Numbered from the stretch's first letter, positions 7,362 to 13,694 are shown. The stretch is DNA of 14,063 nucleotides from Thermoflexus sp. (GCA_017743605.1 JAGHYO010000037.1:1-14063), one strand, 5' to 3'. A program made the numbers and translations. Notes: generated by a model from the letters alone, not told the origin.

Positions 7362-7742
7362 ATGAGCCGGGATCCCTCGCCCCAGGAGCGCCGCCGGTTG
7401 CTGGAGGAAGAGCTGCACCGGTTGGTAGAGATCCTGCGCCGGGAGGTGGATCCGGAGCGGATCATCCTCTTCGGATCCCTGGCGACCGGGGAGATCGGGC
7501 CATGGTCGGATATTGATCTCGTCATCGTCATGCGGACGGACCAGCCGTTCATCGAGCGCCTTCACACCATCCGGCGGCTCCTTCAGCCCCGCGTGGCCAC
7601 TGATCTGCTGGTCTGCACGTCGGAGGAGTTCGAGCAGCTCGCCCGGGAACGGCCATTTGTGCGAGAGGAAATCCTGGCCAAGGGGGTGCTTCTCTATGCG
7701 CGAGGCGGCGAAGCCGTGGCTCGATCTCGCCTGACGCTTTAG
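7362..7742 (+). CDS. Minimal nucleotidyltransferase (MNT/MntA-like), no HEPN partner seen
   Basis: 126-aa protein of the DNA polymerase beta-like nucleotidyltransferase fold. The signature is RIILFGSLATG (G38, S39) followed by SDIDLVIVM (D50, D52), with a third acidic residue at D81 in VATDLLVC, so the active site looks complete. Members usually work as antitoxins that AMPylate or otherwise modify a HEPN-domain RNase encoded next door. Here no HEPN gene is present: the next gene is convergent and encodes an SDR enzyme, and the preceding gene is a PIN toxin. It may act alone, on a distant HEPN protein, or be a remnant. GGAGG (7352-7356) is 5 nt before ATG 7362. Its stop overlaps the convergent gene's stop (TTAG at 7739-7742). 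Confidence 0.85.
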   Translation: MSRDPSPQERRRLLEEELHRLVEILRREVDPERIILFGSLATGEIGPWSDIDLVIVMRTDQPFIERLHTIRRLLQPRVATDLLVCTSEEFEQLARERPFVREEILAKGVLLYARGGEAVARSRLTL

Positions 7743-8746
7743 AGCCGGTTGCTCGTAGTCCGCCGCGGCGGCCTCAGGATCCCCTGCGCCCAATACCATT
7801 CCAGAGTGCGGCGGGCTCCCTCCTCAAAGGGCGTGGGCTCGAACCCCAGCTCCCGCCGGGCTTTCTCCGAGGAGACCACCCAGTCGTAGAACACATACGT
7901 GGCCAGGGTCAGCGGGTAACAGGGCTCCCGGCCGGTGAGGTCTGCCAGCTTCGTCCAGGCCCAGGCCAGAGCTCGCATGGGAGCCGCCGGGACGTTGATC
8001 CGCCATGCGGGAACCCCGGCGAGGCGGGCGACGATCTCGTAGATCTCCCCGTGGGTCCGGCTTCGATCGGCCACGTTGTAAACCTCCCCCACCCGCCCCC
8101 GATGCAGCGCCGCCTCGATCACCCGACAGAGGTCCGGCACGAAGATCGGGAACGTGTAGCGGCGGCCGCCGTGGACCTGCAGGCGCAGCCCGCGCAGGAA
8201 GTCCTCGAAGAACAGCCGGTTGAAGGCGTAGCGCCCCCAGGGGCCGTAGAAGGCTCCCGGGCGCAGGATCACCGCCGGGAGCCCTCTCCCGACCGCCTCC
8301 TGAACCAGCCGCTCGCCCTCCCACTTCGTCCGCTGATAATCATCCACCGGCCGGCAGGGATAGGTTTCATCGATCACCGCGCCCGGACGCGGCCGCCCCA
8401 CCACCGCCACCGTGGAGATGTGAACGAACCGCCTCACACCCGCGGCCAGGGCCGCCTCCGCCACGTTCCGCGTCCCCTCGACGTTGACCCCCCAGTAGCG
8501 CGCCCGCGGACCCCAGAACCGGAAGTAGCCCGCCGCGTGGATCACGGCGTCGCAGCCCTCCACCGCCGCCCGCACGGAGACGGGGTCCTGGATATCCCCG
8601 AAGGCGATCTCCACTCCATGGGCGGCCAGGAACTTCCAGTCTGAAGTCGGGCGAACCAGGGCGCGCACGCGATATCCCTGCTCCGCCAGATATGGGCAGA
8701 GGTTCCGCCCCAGGAAGCCCGTGGCGCCGGTCACCAGGATGCGCAT
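7739..8746 (-). CDS. NAD(P)-dependent epimerase/reductase, extended SDR family
   Basis: 335-aa soluble enzyme of the extended short-chain dehydrogenase/reductase family. The Rossmann nucleotide loop is GATGFLG (G7/G10/G13), the substrate-side strand is HISTVAVVG (S111/T112), and the catalytic pair is Y137 and K141 in DDYQRTKWEGE. The pattern FGDIQDP, VIHAAGYF, NVEGTRNVAEAAL and LRPGAFYGPWG is like dihydroflavonol-4-reductase, hopanoid-associated sugar epimerase and 3-beta-HSD-like proteins, so the substrate could be a nucleotide sugar or a terpenoid/aldehyde compound. ATG 8746 lies 6 nt downstream of the aldehyde oxidoreductase stop with no clear Shine-Dalgarno, so translational coupling is likely. 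It ends convergently against the MNT gene with a 4-nt overlap. Confidence 0.9.
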   Translation of the reverse strand: MRILVTGATGFLGRNLCPYLAEQGYRVRALVRPTSDWKFLAAHGVEIAFGDIQDPVSVRAAVEGCDAVIHAAGYFRFWGPRARYWGVNVEGTRNVAEAALAAGVRRFVHISTVAVVGRPRPGAVIDETYPCRPVDDYQRTKWEGERLVQEAVGRGLPAVILRPGAFYGPWGRYAFNRLFFEDFLRGLRLQVHGGRRYTFPIFVPDLCRVIEAALHRGRVGEVYNVADRSRTHGEIYEIVARLAGVPAWRINVPAAPMRALAWAWTKLADLTGREPCYPLTLATYVFYDWVVSSEKARRELGFEPTPFEEGARRTLEWYWAQGILRPPRRTTSNRL

Positions 8747-8752
8747 GGCCAG

Positions 8753-10597
8753 CTATGGGGAGCGCTCGAGATCGTCGGCCGCGAACGCCAGCCCGAGGCG
8801 CCGCAGGGTCTCCGGCTTCGGCCGCCCGGTCTCCGGGTCCCATCCGCGGACCTCGTAATACTCGCGCAGCATGACCTCCAGATCCGGGACGAAGCCGGCC
8901 GCCCCGCCCTCCCCCAGCGGCTCCAGCAGCCGTTTCGGAAGCCGGTCGTCCGCCCGGGTCGCCCCCAGGCGATGGTTGAGGGCCCGCTTCAGCTGCCAGG
9001 CCCGTTCCCCCACCTCCAGCATCCGCCCCAGGTCCCAGTCCCATCCCATCGCGGCGTTGAGCAGGGCCAGGGCCGTAGAGGGGGCCACATGGGCGAAGTA
9101 ACAGAGGACCAGGCTGTTGCACACCGTCCGCCAGTTCTGGTGGATCGCCACATAGCGGGCTTTGCCCTCGCATTGATGGCGATCGAGATAGAGGATGCCC
9201 AGCTCCTCATCGGATTGGCCCAGCTCCACCATGAAGAAGTCGCTCTGGTTGTGACACGCGCCGCGGGGGGACGTGGCGTAGCTCAGGGCCATCCCCGCTA
9301 CCCCGCGCGGATCGTGATAGGGGACCTCCAGGCCTTTCACCTCCACCGCCAGATCCTCCGCGCCGAAGGCCCGTGCCGGGCCGCGGGCCCCCTGGGCCAG
9401 CAGCGCTCCGAATCCCTCCCGCCGGGCCGTCTGGGCGATGAGGATCTCCGCCGGCCGCGCATCCCCCCAGCGCAGGGCCAACCCCCCGGTGTCCCGCTCC
9501 GTGAGGACCCCGCGCTCGAAGAGCAGATAGGCCAGGCCGAGGACGTTCCCCATGCTGATGGAATCCAGCCCGTAGCGATCGCACAGATCCCCCAGATGCG
9601 TGATGAGGGCGAGGTCGTCGTTCAGGAGGTTCGAACCGAAGGCGGCGATGGTCTCGTATTCGGGGCCCTTCGCCTTCGTCCGGGCATAGGGGCCTTCGGG
9701 GATGGTCACCACCCGCCCGCAGGCGATCACGCAGGCGTGGCAGGCCGAGACCCCCGAGAGGATCGTCTCGGCCATGGCGGCCCCGCTCACCTTCGACGCG
9801 CCCTCCCAGGCGCCCTGCCCGTAATACCGTTTGGGCATGCTCCCCAGCAGCTCGAAATACTCCGCCGCACCGGCCGTCCCCGTCTCCCGGAACACCCGGG
9901 TCAGGTTGTCCTCCCGCAGCGCCCGGTTGGCCTGCGACCGCAGCGCCCCGAACTCCTCCGGGCGGGCCAGGGGCAACGGCTGGTTCCCCCGCACCGCGAT
10001 GGCCTTCAGGTTCTTGGAGCCCATCACCGCGCCCATCCCGGTGCGGCCCGCTACCCGACCGTGGTCGCACAGGATCAAGGCGAAGGGGACCTGGTTCTCC
10101 CCGGCGACGCCGATGACCGCTACCCGGGCCAGGGGATCCCCCACCTCCTGCCGGACGGCCGCCTGAACGGCGTAGGGATCGCGGCCCCAGAGATGAGCGG
10201 CGGGGCGGATCTCGACCCGACCGTCGTGGATCCAGAGGTAGACCGGTTCCGGGGCGCGTCCCTCGATCCATAGCGCATCGTAGCCGGCGAAGCGCAGCTC
10301 CGGCCCCCAGAACCCGCCGCAGTTGGACTCCCCCCACAGCCCGGTGGCGGGGGAGCGGGCGCACACCGTAAACCGTCCGACGGCCGGGCCAGCGGTGCCG
10401 GTCAGCGGGCCGGTGAGGAACAGCAAGGGGTTCTCCGGGCCCAGGGGATCCACCTTCGGATGGAGGCGCTCCCACAGCATCCGCGCCGCCAGGGCGCTGC
10501 CCCCGATGAAATCCTCCACCCACCCCGAGGGGATCTCCTCCTCCCGGATCCGCTGCGAGGAGAGATCCACCCTCAGCAGCCGACCGAAACGCGTCAT
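8753..10597 (-). CDS. Aldehyde:ferredoxin oxidoreductase, tungsten/molybdopterin family
   Basis: 614-aa cytoplasmic enzyme expected to oxidise an aldehyde to a carboxylic acid, or run the reverse, using a tungsto-bispterin centre, a [4Fe-4S] cluster and ferredoxin. The family signature GRTGMGAVMGSKNLKAIAVR is at 184-203. Cluster ligands are C286, C289 and C293 in ACHACVIACG, with C499 in NSLVLCYF. Active-site and pterin-region residues appear as E313 in GPEYET, DLCDRYGLDSISMG (340-350) and H449 in ACHNQSD. Spacing is close to that of archaeal AOR, and length is normal. ATG 10597 is chosen because AAGGAGG (10608-10614) lies 10 nt upstream and MTRFGRLLRVDLSS matches the family N-terminus. An in-frame upstream ATG at 10666 lacks this support. 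No MoaD-like or ferredoxin gene is adjacent. The substrate cannot be told; the neighbouring SDR may handle a related carbonyl compound. Confidence 0.95.
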   Translation of the reverse strand: MTRFGRLLRVDLSSQRIREEEIPSGWVEDFIGGSALAARMLWERLHPKVDPLGPENPLLFLTGPLTGTAGPAVGRFTVCARSPATGLWGESNCGGFWGPELRFAGYDALWIEGRAPEPVYLWIHDGRVEIRPAAHLWGRDPYAVQAAVRQEVGDPLARVAVIGVAGENQVPFALILCDHGRVAGRTGMGAVMGSKNLKAIAVRGNQPLPLARPEEFGALRSQANRALREDNLTRVFRETGTAGAAEYFELLGSMPKRYYGQGAWEGASKVSGAAMAETILSGVSACHACVIACGRVVTIPEGPYARTKAKGPEYETIAAFGSNLLNDDLALITHLGDLCDRYGLDSISMGNVLGLAYLLFERGVLTERDTGGLALRWGDARPAEILIAQTARREGFGALLAQGARGPARAFGAEDLAVEVKGLEVPYHDPRGVAGMALSYATSPRGACHNQSDFFMVELGQSDEELGILYLDRHQCEGKARYVAIHQNWRTVCNSLVLCYFAHVAPSTALALLNAAMGWDWDLGRMLEVGERAWQLKRALNHRLGATRADDRLPKRLLEPLGEGGAAGFVPDLEVMLREYYEVRGWDPETGRPKPETLRRLGLAFAADDLERSP

Positions 10598-10621
10598 CGG
10601 TTTCCCCCCTCCTTGCTGTAA

Positions 10622-10639
10622 CGCAAAATTTATTTTGCG
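10622..10639 (-). promoter_or_regulatory. 18-bp AT-rich palindrome, candidate operator of the AOR operon
   Basis: CGCAAAATTTATTTTGCG has 8-nt perfect arms around a 2-nt centre. It lies 24 nt upstream of the AOR start, just before its Shine-Dalgarno, and is strikingly AT-rich for this region. The position fits a repressor site within the leader. An mRNA hairpin with a 2-nt loop is less likely. The regulator is unknown. Confidence 0.5.
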
Positions 10640-10698
10640 GGAAACGCCTCGCTTCTCTCCGACCACGTGGGACGCCGCTTCCGGAGGACTTCCCGGCT

Positions 10699-11460
10699 CT
10701 AATCCGGGTAATCGGCCTCCGGATCCGTGTAGATAGGGGGCGGATCAGGAGTCCGTCGGACGCGCCACAGGCCCCGCAGGTCCTCTAGGGCAGTGCGCAG
10801 GATCTTCACCCGGGTGTCGGGATCCTCCCGCCAGATCAACGGGACCTCCCACACGGTGTAGCCGCGCTGCTCGGCGCGCAGGAGCAGCTCCGTGTCGAAG
10901 AACCAGGATTGATTGGCCACCCGGGGGACAAGCTCCCGGGCCGCCTGGCGGGTGATGGCTTTGAACCCGCACTGGGCATCCCGGAAGCGGCGGCGGGGGA
11001 AGAGCAGCCAGACGATGAAGTTATAGATCCGGGAGATGATCTCGCGCTGGAGGGAGCGGGTGATGCGGGATTGCGGGTGCAGCCGGCTGCCCGTGGCCAC
11101 GTGATAGCGGCCCTCTACCAAGGGTTGGATCAGCGGCATGAAGGCGCTGAGGTCAGTGGACAGATCGACGTCCATGTAGGCCATCACATCGGCGTCGCTC
11201 TCCAGCCAGGCGTTGCGCAGCGCCCGTCCCCGTCCCTTCCGGTTCAGCCGGATGTAGGCCACCTCCTCCGGCCACTGGGCCGCCAGCCGCCGCCCGATCT
11301 CCGGCGTGCGGTCCACCGAGGCGTTGTCGGCGATCACGATGCGCCAGCGGTAGGGGCAGTTCGCCTGCAGGAAAGCGCGCAGCTTCTGAACGCTGGGCTC
11401 CAGGTCCCGCTCCTCGTTGTAGACCGGGATGACCACATCCACCCGAACGGACCGATCCAT
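10699..11460 (-). CDS. Glycosyltransferase family 2, dolichyl-phosphate-mannose-synthase-like
   Basis: 253-aa GT-A glycosyltransferase. Motifs are VDVVIPVYNEERDLEPSV (7-24), IVIADNASVDRTPEIG (41-56), the metal-binding AYMDVDLSTDL with D97 and D99, then DAQCGFKAITR and WFFDTELLLRAEQRG, which together are typical of the DPM1/polyprenyl-phosphate sugar synthase subgroup. Such enzymes load mannose or glucose onto a polyprenyl-phosphate carrier at the membrane face for later use in glycosylation. It lacks the C-terminal GtrA-like membrane segments found in some relatives and ends in a Pro/Asp-rich tail. GGAGG lies about 10 nt before ATG 11460. It is transcribed ahead of the AOR gene with a gap of 101 nt, so it may or may not share the transcript. 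It reads away from the 11727 gene. Confidence 0.9.
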   Translation of the reverse strand: MDRSVRVDVVIPVYNEERDLEPSVQKLRAFLQANCPYRWRIVIADNASVDRTPEIGRRLAAQWPEEVAYIRLNRKGRGRALRNAWLESDADVMAYMDVDLSTDLSAFMPLIQPLVEGRYHVATGSRLHPQSRITRSLQREIISRIYNFIVWLLFPRRRFRDAQCGFKAITRQAARELVPRVANQSWFFDTELLLRAEQRGYTVWEVPLIWREDPDTRVKILRTALEDLRGLWRVRRTPDPPPIYTDPEADYPD

Positions 11461-11496
11461 GAAGCGGAGGCCTCCAGGGAGACGTTTTCCGGGGAT

Positions 11497-11502
11497 ATTT
11501 TA
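11497..11502 (-). promoter_or_regulatory. Possible -10 element of the minus-strand GT2 gene
   Basis: On the minus strand TAAAAT lies about 37 nt upstream of ATG 11460, in an otherwise GC-rich gap between divergent genes. No convincing -35 hexamer is seen 16-18 nt upstream, so this is only a tentative call. Confidence 0.25.
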
Positions 11503-11558
11503 GCCGAAGGGCGCGCTTTGCCCCTCCGCGGATCCACCTCCCGCGGTGGCGAGAGCAT

Positions 11559-11583
11559 TGTCCCCCTACGCAGGGGACAGACA
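11559..11583 (+). repeat. TGTCCCC-type hairpin repeat, copy 1
   Basis: TGTCCCC (11559-11565) pairs with GGGGACA (11573-11579) around a 7-nt loop. The 25-nt unit matches the copy at 13670-13694 at 23 of 25 positions in the same orientation. It lies in the intergenic region between divergent genes. Confidence 0.65.
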
Positions 11584-11726
11584 GATCGGAGAAGACTCAC
11601 TATCATGCCGAACAGAAATTCCTTACGGAGGAAGATGGAAATTGAGGAGCGAGAGCGATCTCGTCATACGGATCGCGTGACAGGTGTCCGGGTGGCCCAG
11701 GGATCCCAACGCTTTCGCGAAAGTCG

Positions 11727-12140
11727 ATGGCTGATCGTATGGGTCAGCTGTCTATTGCTCTCCCTTTGCTCTCCCTGGGCGGGAGCCCTGCATTCGGTGA
11801 ACGGATGCAAAGTGTTTCCCCTACTCCGCCTCAGCCGCAATGGTGGGCAAACGTGACCGCCTCTTACATTGCGGTGGCCTTCTGGACCTATTGGCCCATT
11901 CCGGAACCTCATTTCGGAGCCTTCTTCCAGGGCCGCTGGGGGCATAATCCGCACGATCTGGGGCCCGGCGGCGACCCGGCGACCTGTAGTTCCAGCGCCG
12001 GCTGCATTTCCAACTGGAACTGGTGGGGGGCCGATCGAAATGTGTTGCTGTTGCCCAAAGGGGGATGGTTAGCAACGGAGCCTCCGTGGGGGCCGAAATG
12101 GCAACCCAGCAATTACTCAGCTCGAGTATGGTTCGATTGA
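11727..12140 (+). CDS. Small Trp-rich, probably exported protein of unknown function; 5' end possibly frameshifted
   Basis: Not recognised. Read from ATG 11727 it is 137 aa. A moderately hydrophobic start (LSIALPLLSLGGSPAFG) is followed by TPPQPQWWANVTASYIAVAF and a chain rich in Trp, Pro and Gly (WNWWGADRNVLLLPKGGW), with one Cys pair in ATCSSSAGCIS that could form a disulfide outside the cell. The start is doubtful. There is only a weak Shine-Dalgarno (GAAAG). An overlapping frame beginning at ATG 11635, with GGAGGA just upstream, encodes a stronger signal-peptide-like stretch (RWLIVWVSCLLLSLCSPWAGA) and ends at 11856. A -1 shift near 11814-11822 (TTTCCCC) would join the two. The next gene starts 10 nt after the stop, so the pair is probably co-transcribed. 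Composition is less GC-rich than the flanks. Confidence 0.5.
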   Translation: MADRMGQLSIALPLLSLGGSPAFGERMQSVSPTPPQPQWWANVTASYIAVAFWTYWPIPEPHFGAFFQGRWGHNPHDLGPGGDPATCSSSAGCISNWNWWGADRNVLLLPKGGWLATEPPWGPKWQPSNYSARVWFD

Positions 12141-12150
12141 GGAGGCGGCC

Positions 12151-12717
12151 ATGAAGCGCATCGCAATTGGCGTGGGCGTTCTCATGCTGGCCCTGGGCGT
12201 GGCGGCGGCTCTCCATCGGGCCCTGGCGCGGCCTTCCACCCCCTCCCCGCTAACGGCGCAAGCGTTGCCTGCGGAGGCCTTCCCCCAAAGTTATCGCCTG
12301 GAAGAGGGCCCTCTCTCCCCCCAGGCGCTCAATCATCCGCTGAATTCAGAGAACCTCGCCAGCATGGGGATCAAGGAGGAACCCCTCCGGTTCCGGGAAG
12401 GCTATGGGGTGGGGCTCGCCGTTTATGACGGTCAGCAAACCGGCCTGGTGTTTCACCTCCTCTATCGCTATGCCGACCCCGCCCAGGCCCGCCGGGCGGC
12501 GGAAGCGCTGATCCGCGCCTGGGGGCTGAAGGAGCGACCGGAGGTCGGAGGCTGGGAGGTCTTGGGCCGGGACTCCGAAGGGGGCGCCCTCCGGACCCTG
12601 GTGCAGGTGCGCGGCGAGGTTCTCAGCCTCCTGATCGCGAACGGGACGCAGGAAGCCGCCACGCGACAGCTCCTGGACCAGGCCGTCCAGGCCCTGGCCG
12701 CGCAGTGGGGGCGCTGA
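12151..12717 (+). CDS. Signal-anchored exported protein of unknown function
   Basis: Not recognised. It is a 188-aa protein with a clear N-terminal signal peptide or anchor (MKRIAIGVGVLMLALGVAAA, then LHRALARPSTP), a Pro-rich spacer, and a globular alpha/beta domain (about 60-188). The domain shows YGVGLAVYDGQQTGLVFHLL, an Ala/Arg-rich helix DPAQARRAAEALIRAWG, strands GGWEVLGRDS and LRTLVQVRGEVLSLLIANG, and a final helix. There is no lipobox Cys. AGGAGG (12140-12145) is 5 nt upstream and overlaps the previous gene's stop, giving strong evidence for start and coupling. The helix-strand pattern is compatible with a small ligand- or protein-binding periplasmic-type fold, but no function can be assigned. 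It may act with the Trp-rich exported protein just upstream. Confidence 0.8.
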   Translation: MKRIAIGVGVLMLALGVAAALHRALARPSTPSPLTAQALPAEAFPQSYRLEEGPLSPQALNHPLNSENLASMGIKEEPLRFREGYGVGLAVYDGQQTGLVFHLLYRYADPAQARRAAEALIRAWGLKERPEVGGWEVLGRDSEGGALRTLVQVRGEVLSLLIANGTQEAATRQLLDQAVQALAAQWGR

Positions 12718-12726
12718 GCCTTAGAT

Positions 12727-12744
12727 GGCGGAGAACCTCCCGCC
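12727..12744 (+). terminator. Possible terminator hairpin after the exported-protein gene
   Basis: GGCGGAG (12727-12733) pairs with CTCCCGCC through seven base pairs with one bulged C and a 3-nt loop, 10 nt after the stop codon. No T-run follows, so intrinsic termination is uncertain. Confidence 0.3.
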
Positions 12745-12753
12745 CAGGGGGAG

Positions 12754-12821
12754 CATGGGTCCGAAGATCCCTGCCCCCCTGATCGCAAAGCGTCAAACCG
12801 CTCTCTCTTCCGGAGCCCATG
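12754..12821 (+). other. Long imperfect inverted repeat in the 230-nt intergenic gap
   Basis: CATGGGTCCGAAGA (12754-12767) can pair with TCTTCCGGAGCCCATG (12806-12821) with two single-base bulges around a 38-nt loop. It sits between the exported-protein gene and the regulator promoter, so it would be transcribed only as a 3' tail or as an independent RNA. No promoter for a separate RNA was seen. The rest of the gap holds a short TGGGG/CCCCA hairpin (12842-12859) and the promoter at 12888. Confidence 0.35.
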
Positions 12822-12887
12822 TTCGATCGATGTGGCTTCGATGGGGGACGATGACCCCACGGTGAGGCCTCTGCGGGCCGACATGCC

Positions 12888-12916
12888 TTGCCCTCAATCG
12901 GTTGGCCTCCTATAAT
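12888..12916 (+). promoter_or_regulatory. Sigma-70-type promoter of the NarL-like regulator
   Basis: TTGCCC (12888-12893) and a consensus TATAAT (12911-12916) are exactly 17 nt apart. The expected transcript start is near 12923, about 25 nt before ATG 12948. This is the best promoter match in the window. Confidence 0.75.
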
Positions 12917-12928
12917 GTAATCGGGGGT

Positions 12929-12944
12929 TCTCCTCCGAAGGAGA
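12929..12944 (+). promoter_or_regulatory. Hairpin enclosing the regulator's Shine-Dalgarno
   Basis: TCTCCT (12929-12934) and AGGAGA (12939-12944) form a perfect 6-bp stem with a CCGA loop. AGGAGA is the ribosome-binding site of ATG 12948, so the leader can hide it. The stem begins only a few bases after the predicted transcript start. Confidence 0.5.
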
Positions 12945-12947
12945 GCG

Positions 12948-13646
12948 ATGGCAGTCGGGCTGGTGGATAGCGATTCGATGCGCCGGTCCGTCTGGGTCGA
13001 GCGCCTGAGCGCCTGGGGCTTCCCCATCGCCTGGGAGGCGGCCACCGCCGCCGAGGCCGGGGTCGCCCAGGCCGGCCATCCCCCTTCCGCCCTGCTGGTG
13101 GCCTTCGAGCTGCTGGACGGCAGCGGCGCGGCGCTGCTGGCCGCCGCCATCCGGGCGCAACCGGAATGCTCGGGACTGCTGCTGGTGGAAGTCCCCCACC
13201 CTGCCCGGGAGGCCCTGGCCTGGAAGGCCGGCGCCCGGGGCTGCCTGTGGCGGGGGCAACCGTGCGAAAGGCTCCTCGCCGCCGTCCGGCAGGCCCTGGC
13301 CGGGACGTCGCTGTGGACCCCGGGGGCGGTGCGGCAGGCCCAGCGCTGGTGGGCGAGCTGGGGCGATCCGTGGGCGGCCCTCAGCCCGCAGCAGCGGGCG
13401 GTGGCCTGGGCGGCGGCCCACGGCCTGAGCAACAAGGAGATCGCCCGCGTGCTCGGCATCGCGCCGGAGACCGCCCGCACCCACCTGGCGCGGGCCCTGG
13501 CCCGCCTGGGGCGGGTGGATCGGGTGGACCTGACCCGCTGGCTGGCCCAGGGCGGCCTCCTGGACCCCCGCTGCGCGGCGCTGCTGGACGAGGATCCCTT
13601 GCCGGACTTCCGGCAGCTGATCGAGGCCCTGATGGGCCTTGGGTAG
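12948..13646 (+). CDS. NarL/LuxR-family regulator with degenerate receiver domain
   Basis: 232-aa DNA-binding regulator. The C-terminal LuxR-type helix-turn-helix (about 143-195) is well conserved: LSPQQRAVAWAAAHGLSNKE, then IARVLGIAPETARTHLARAL, then ARLGRVDR. The N-terminal 120 residues keep the receiver fold pattern (GLVDSDSMRRSVWVERL start, LLDGSG turn, KAGARGCLWRG end). However, aligning the turn with the usual DLxLPDGSG puts Ala52 where the phospho-acceptor Asp should be and Leu in place of Pro. The conserved Thr/Ser and Lys switch positions are also replaced (V80/E81 and R102). It therefore probably works without phosphorylation, perhaps by dimerisation or ligand binding, and no histidine kinase is nearby. 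A C-terminal extension (about 200-232) has no recognised domain. It has its own promoter and a sequestered ribosome-binding site; the target is unknown. Confidence 0.85.
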   Translation: MAVGLVDSDSMRRSVWVERLSAWGFPIAWEAATAAEAGVAQAGHPPSALLVAFELLDGSGAALLAAAIRAQPECSGLLLVEVPHPAREALAWKAGARGCLWRGQPCERLLAAVRQALAGTSLWTPGAVRQAQRWWASWGDPWAALSPQQRAVAWAAAHGLSNKEIARVLGIAPETARTHLARALARLGRVDRVDLTRWLAQGGLLDPRCAALLDEDPLPDFRQLIEALMGLG

Positions 13647-13666
13647 ACGGGGACCGCCCGCGGAAG

Positions 13667-13694
13667 GTCTGTCCCCCGACGCGGGGGACAGACA
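13667..13694 (+). repeat. TGTCCCC-type hairpin repeat, copy 2, after the regulator gene
   Basis: GTCTGTCCCCC (13667-13677) and GGGGGACAGAC (13683-13693) form a perfect 11-bp stem with a GACGC loop, 20 nt after the regulator stop. It may serve as a terminator, although the downstream bases are AAGAAG rather than a T-run. The 25-nt core (13670-13694) repeats at 11559-11583 with two differences. Confidence 0.7.

Noticed and set aside
8972..10273. Long plus-strand open frame (about 433 codons) antisense to the aldehyde oxidoreductase
   Set aside because: The opposite strand encodes a full AOR with all ligands; the antisense product is His/Pro/Arg-rich and has no domain.
10909..11604. Plus-strand open frame antisense to the minus-strand GT2 gene
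   Set aside because: It is a shadow of a well-conserved glycosyltransferase; only its last part after 11605 is of interest, as a possible 5' end of the Trp-rich gene.
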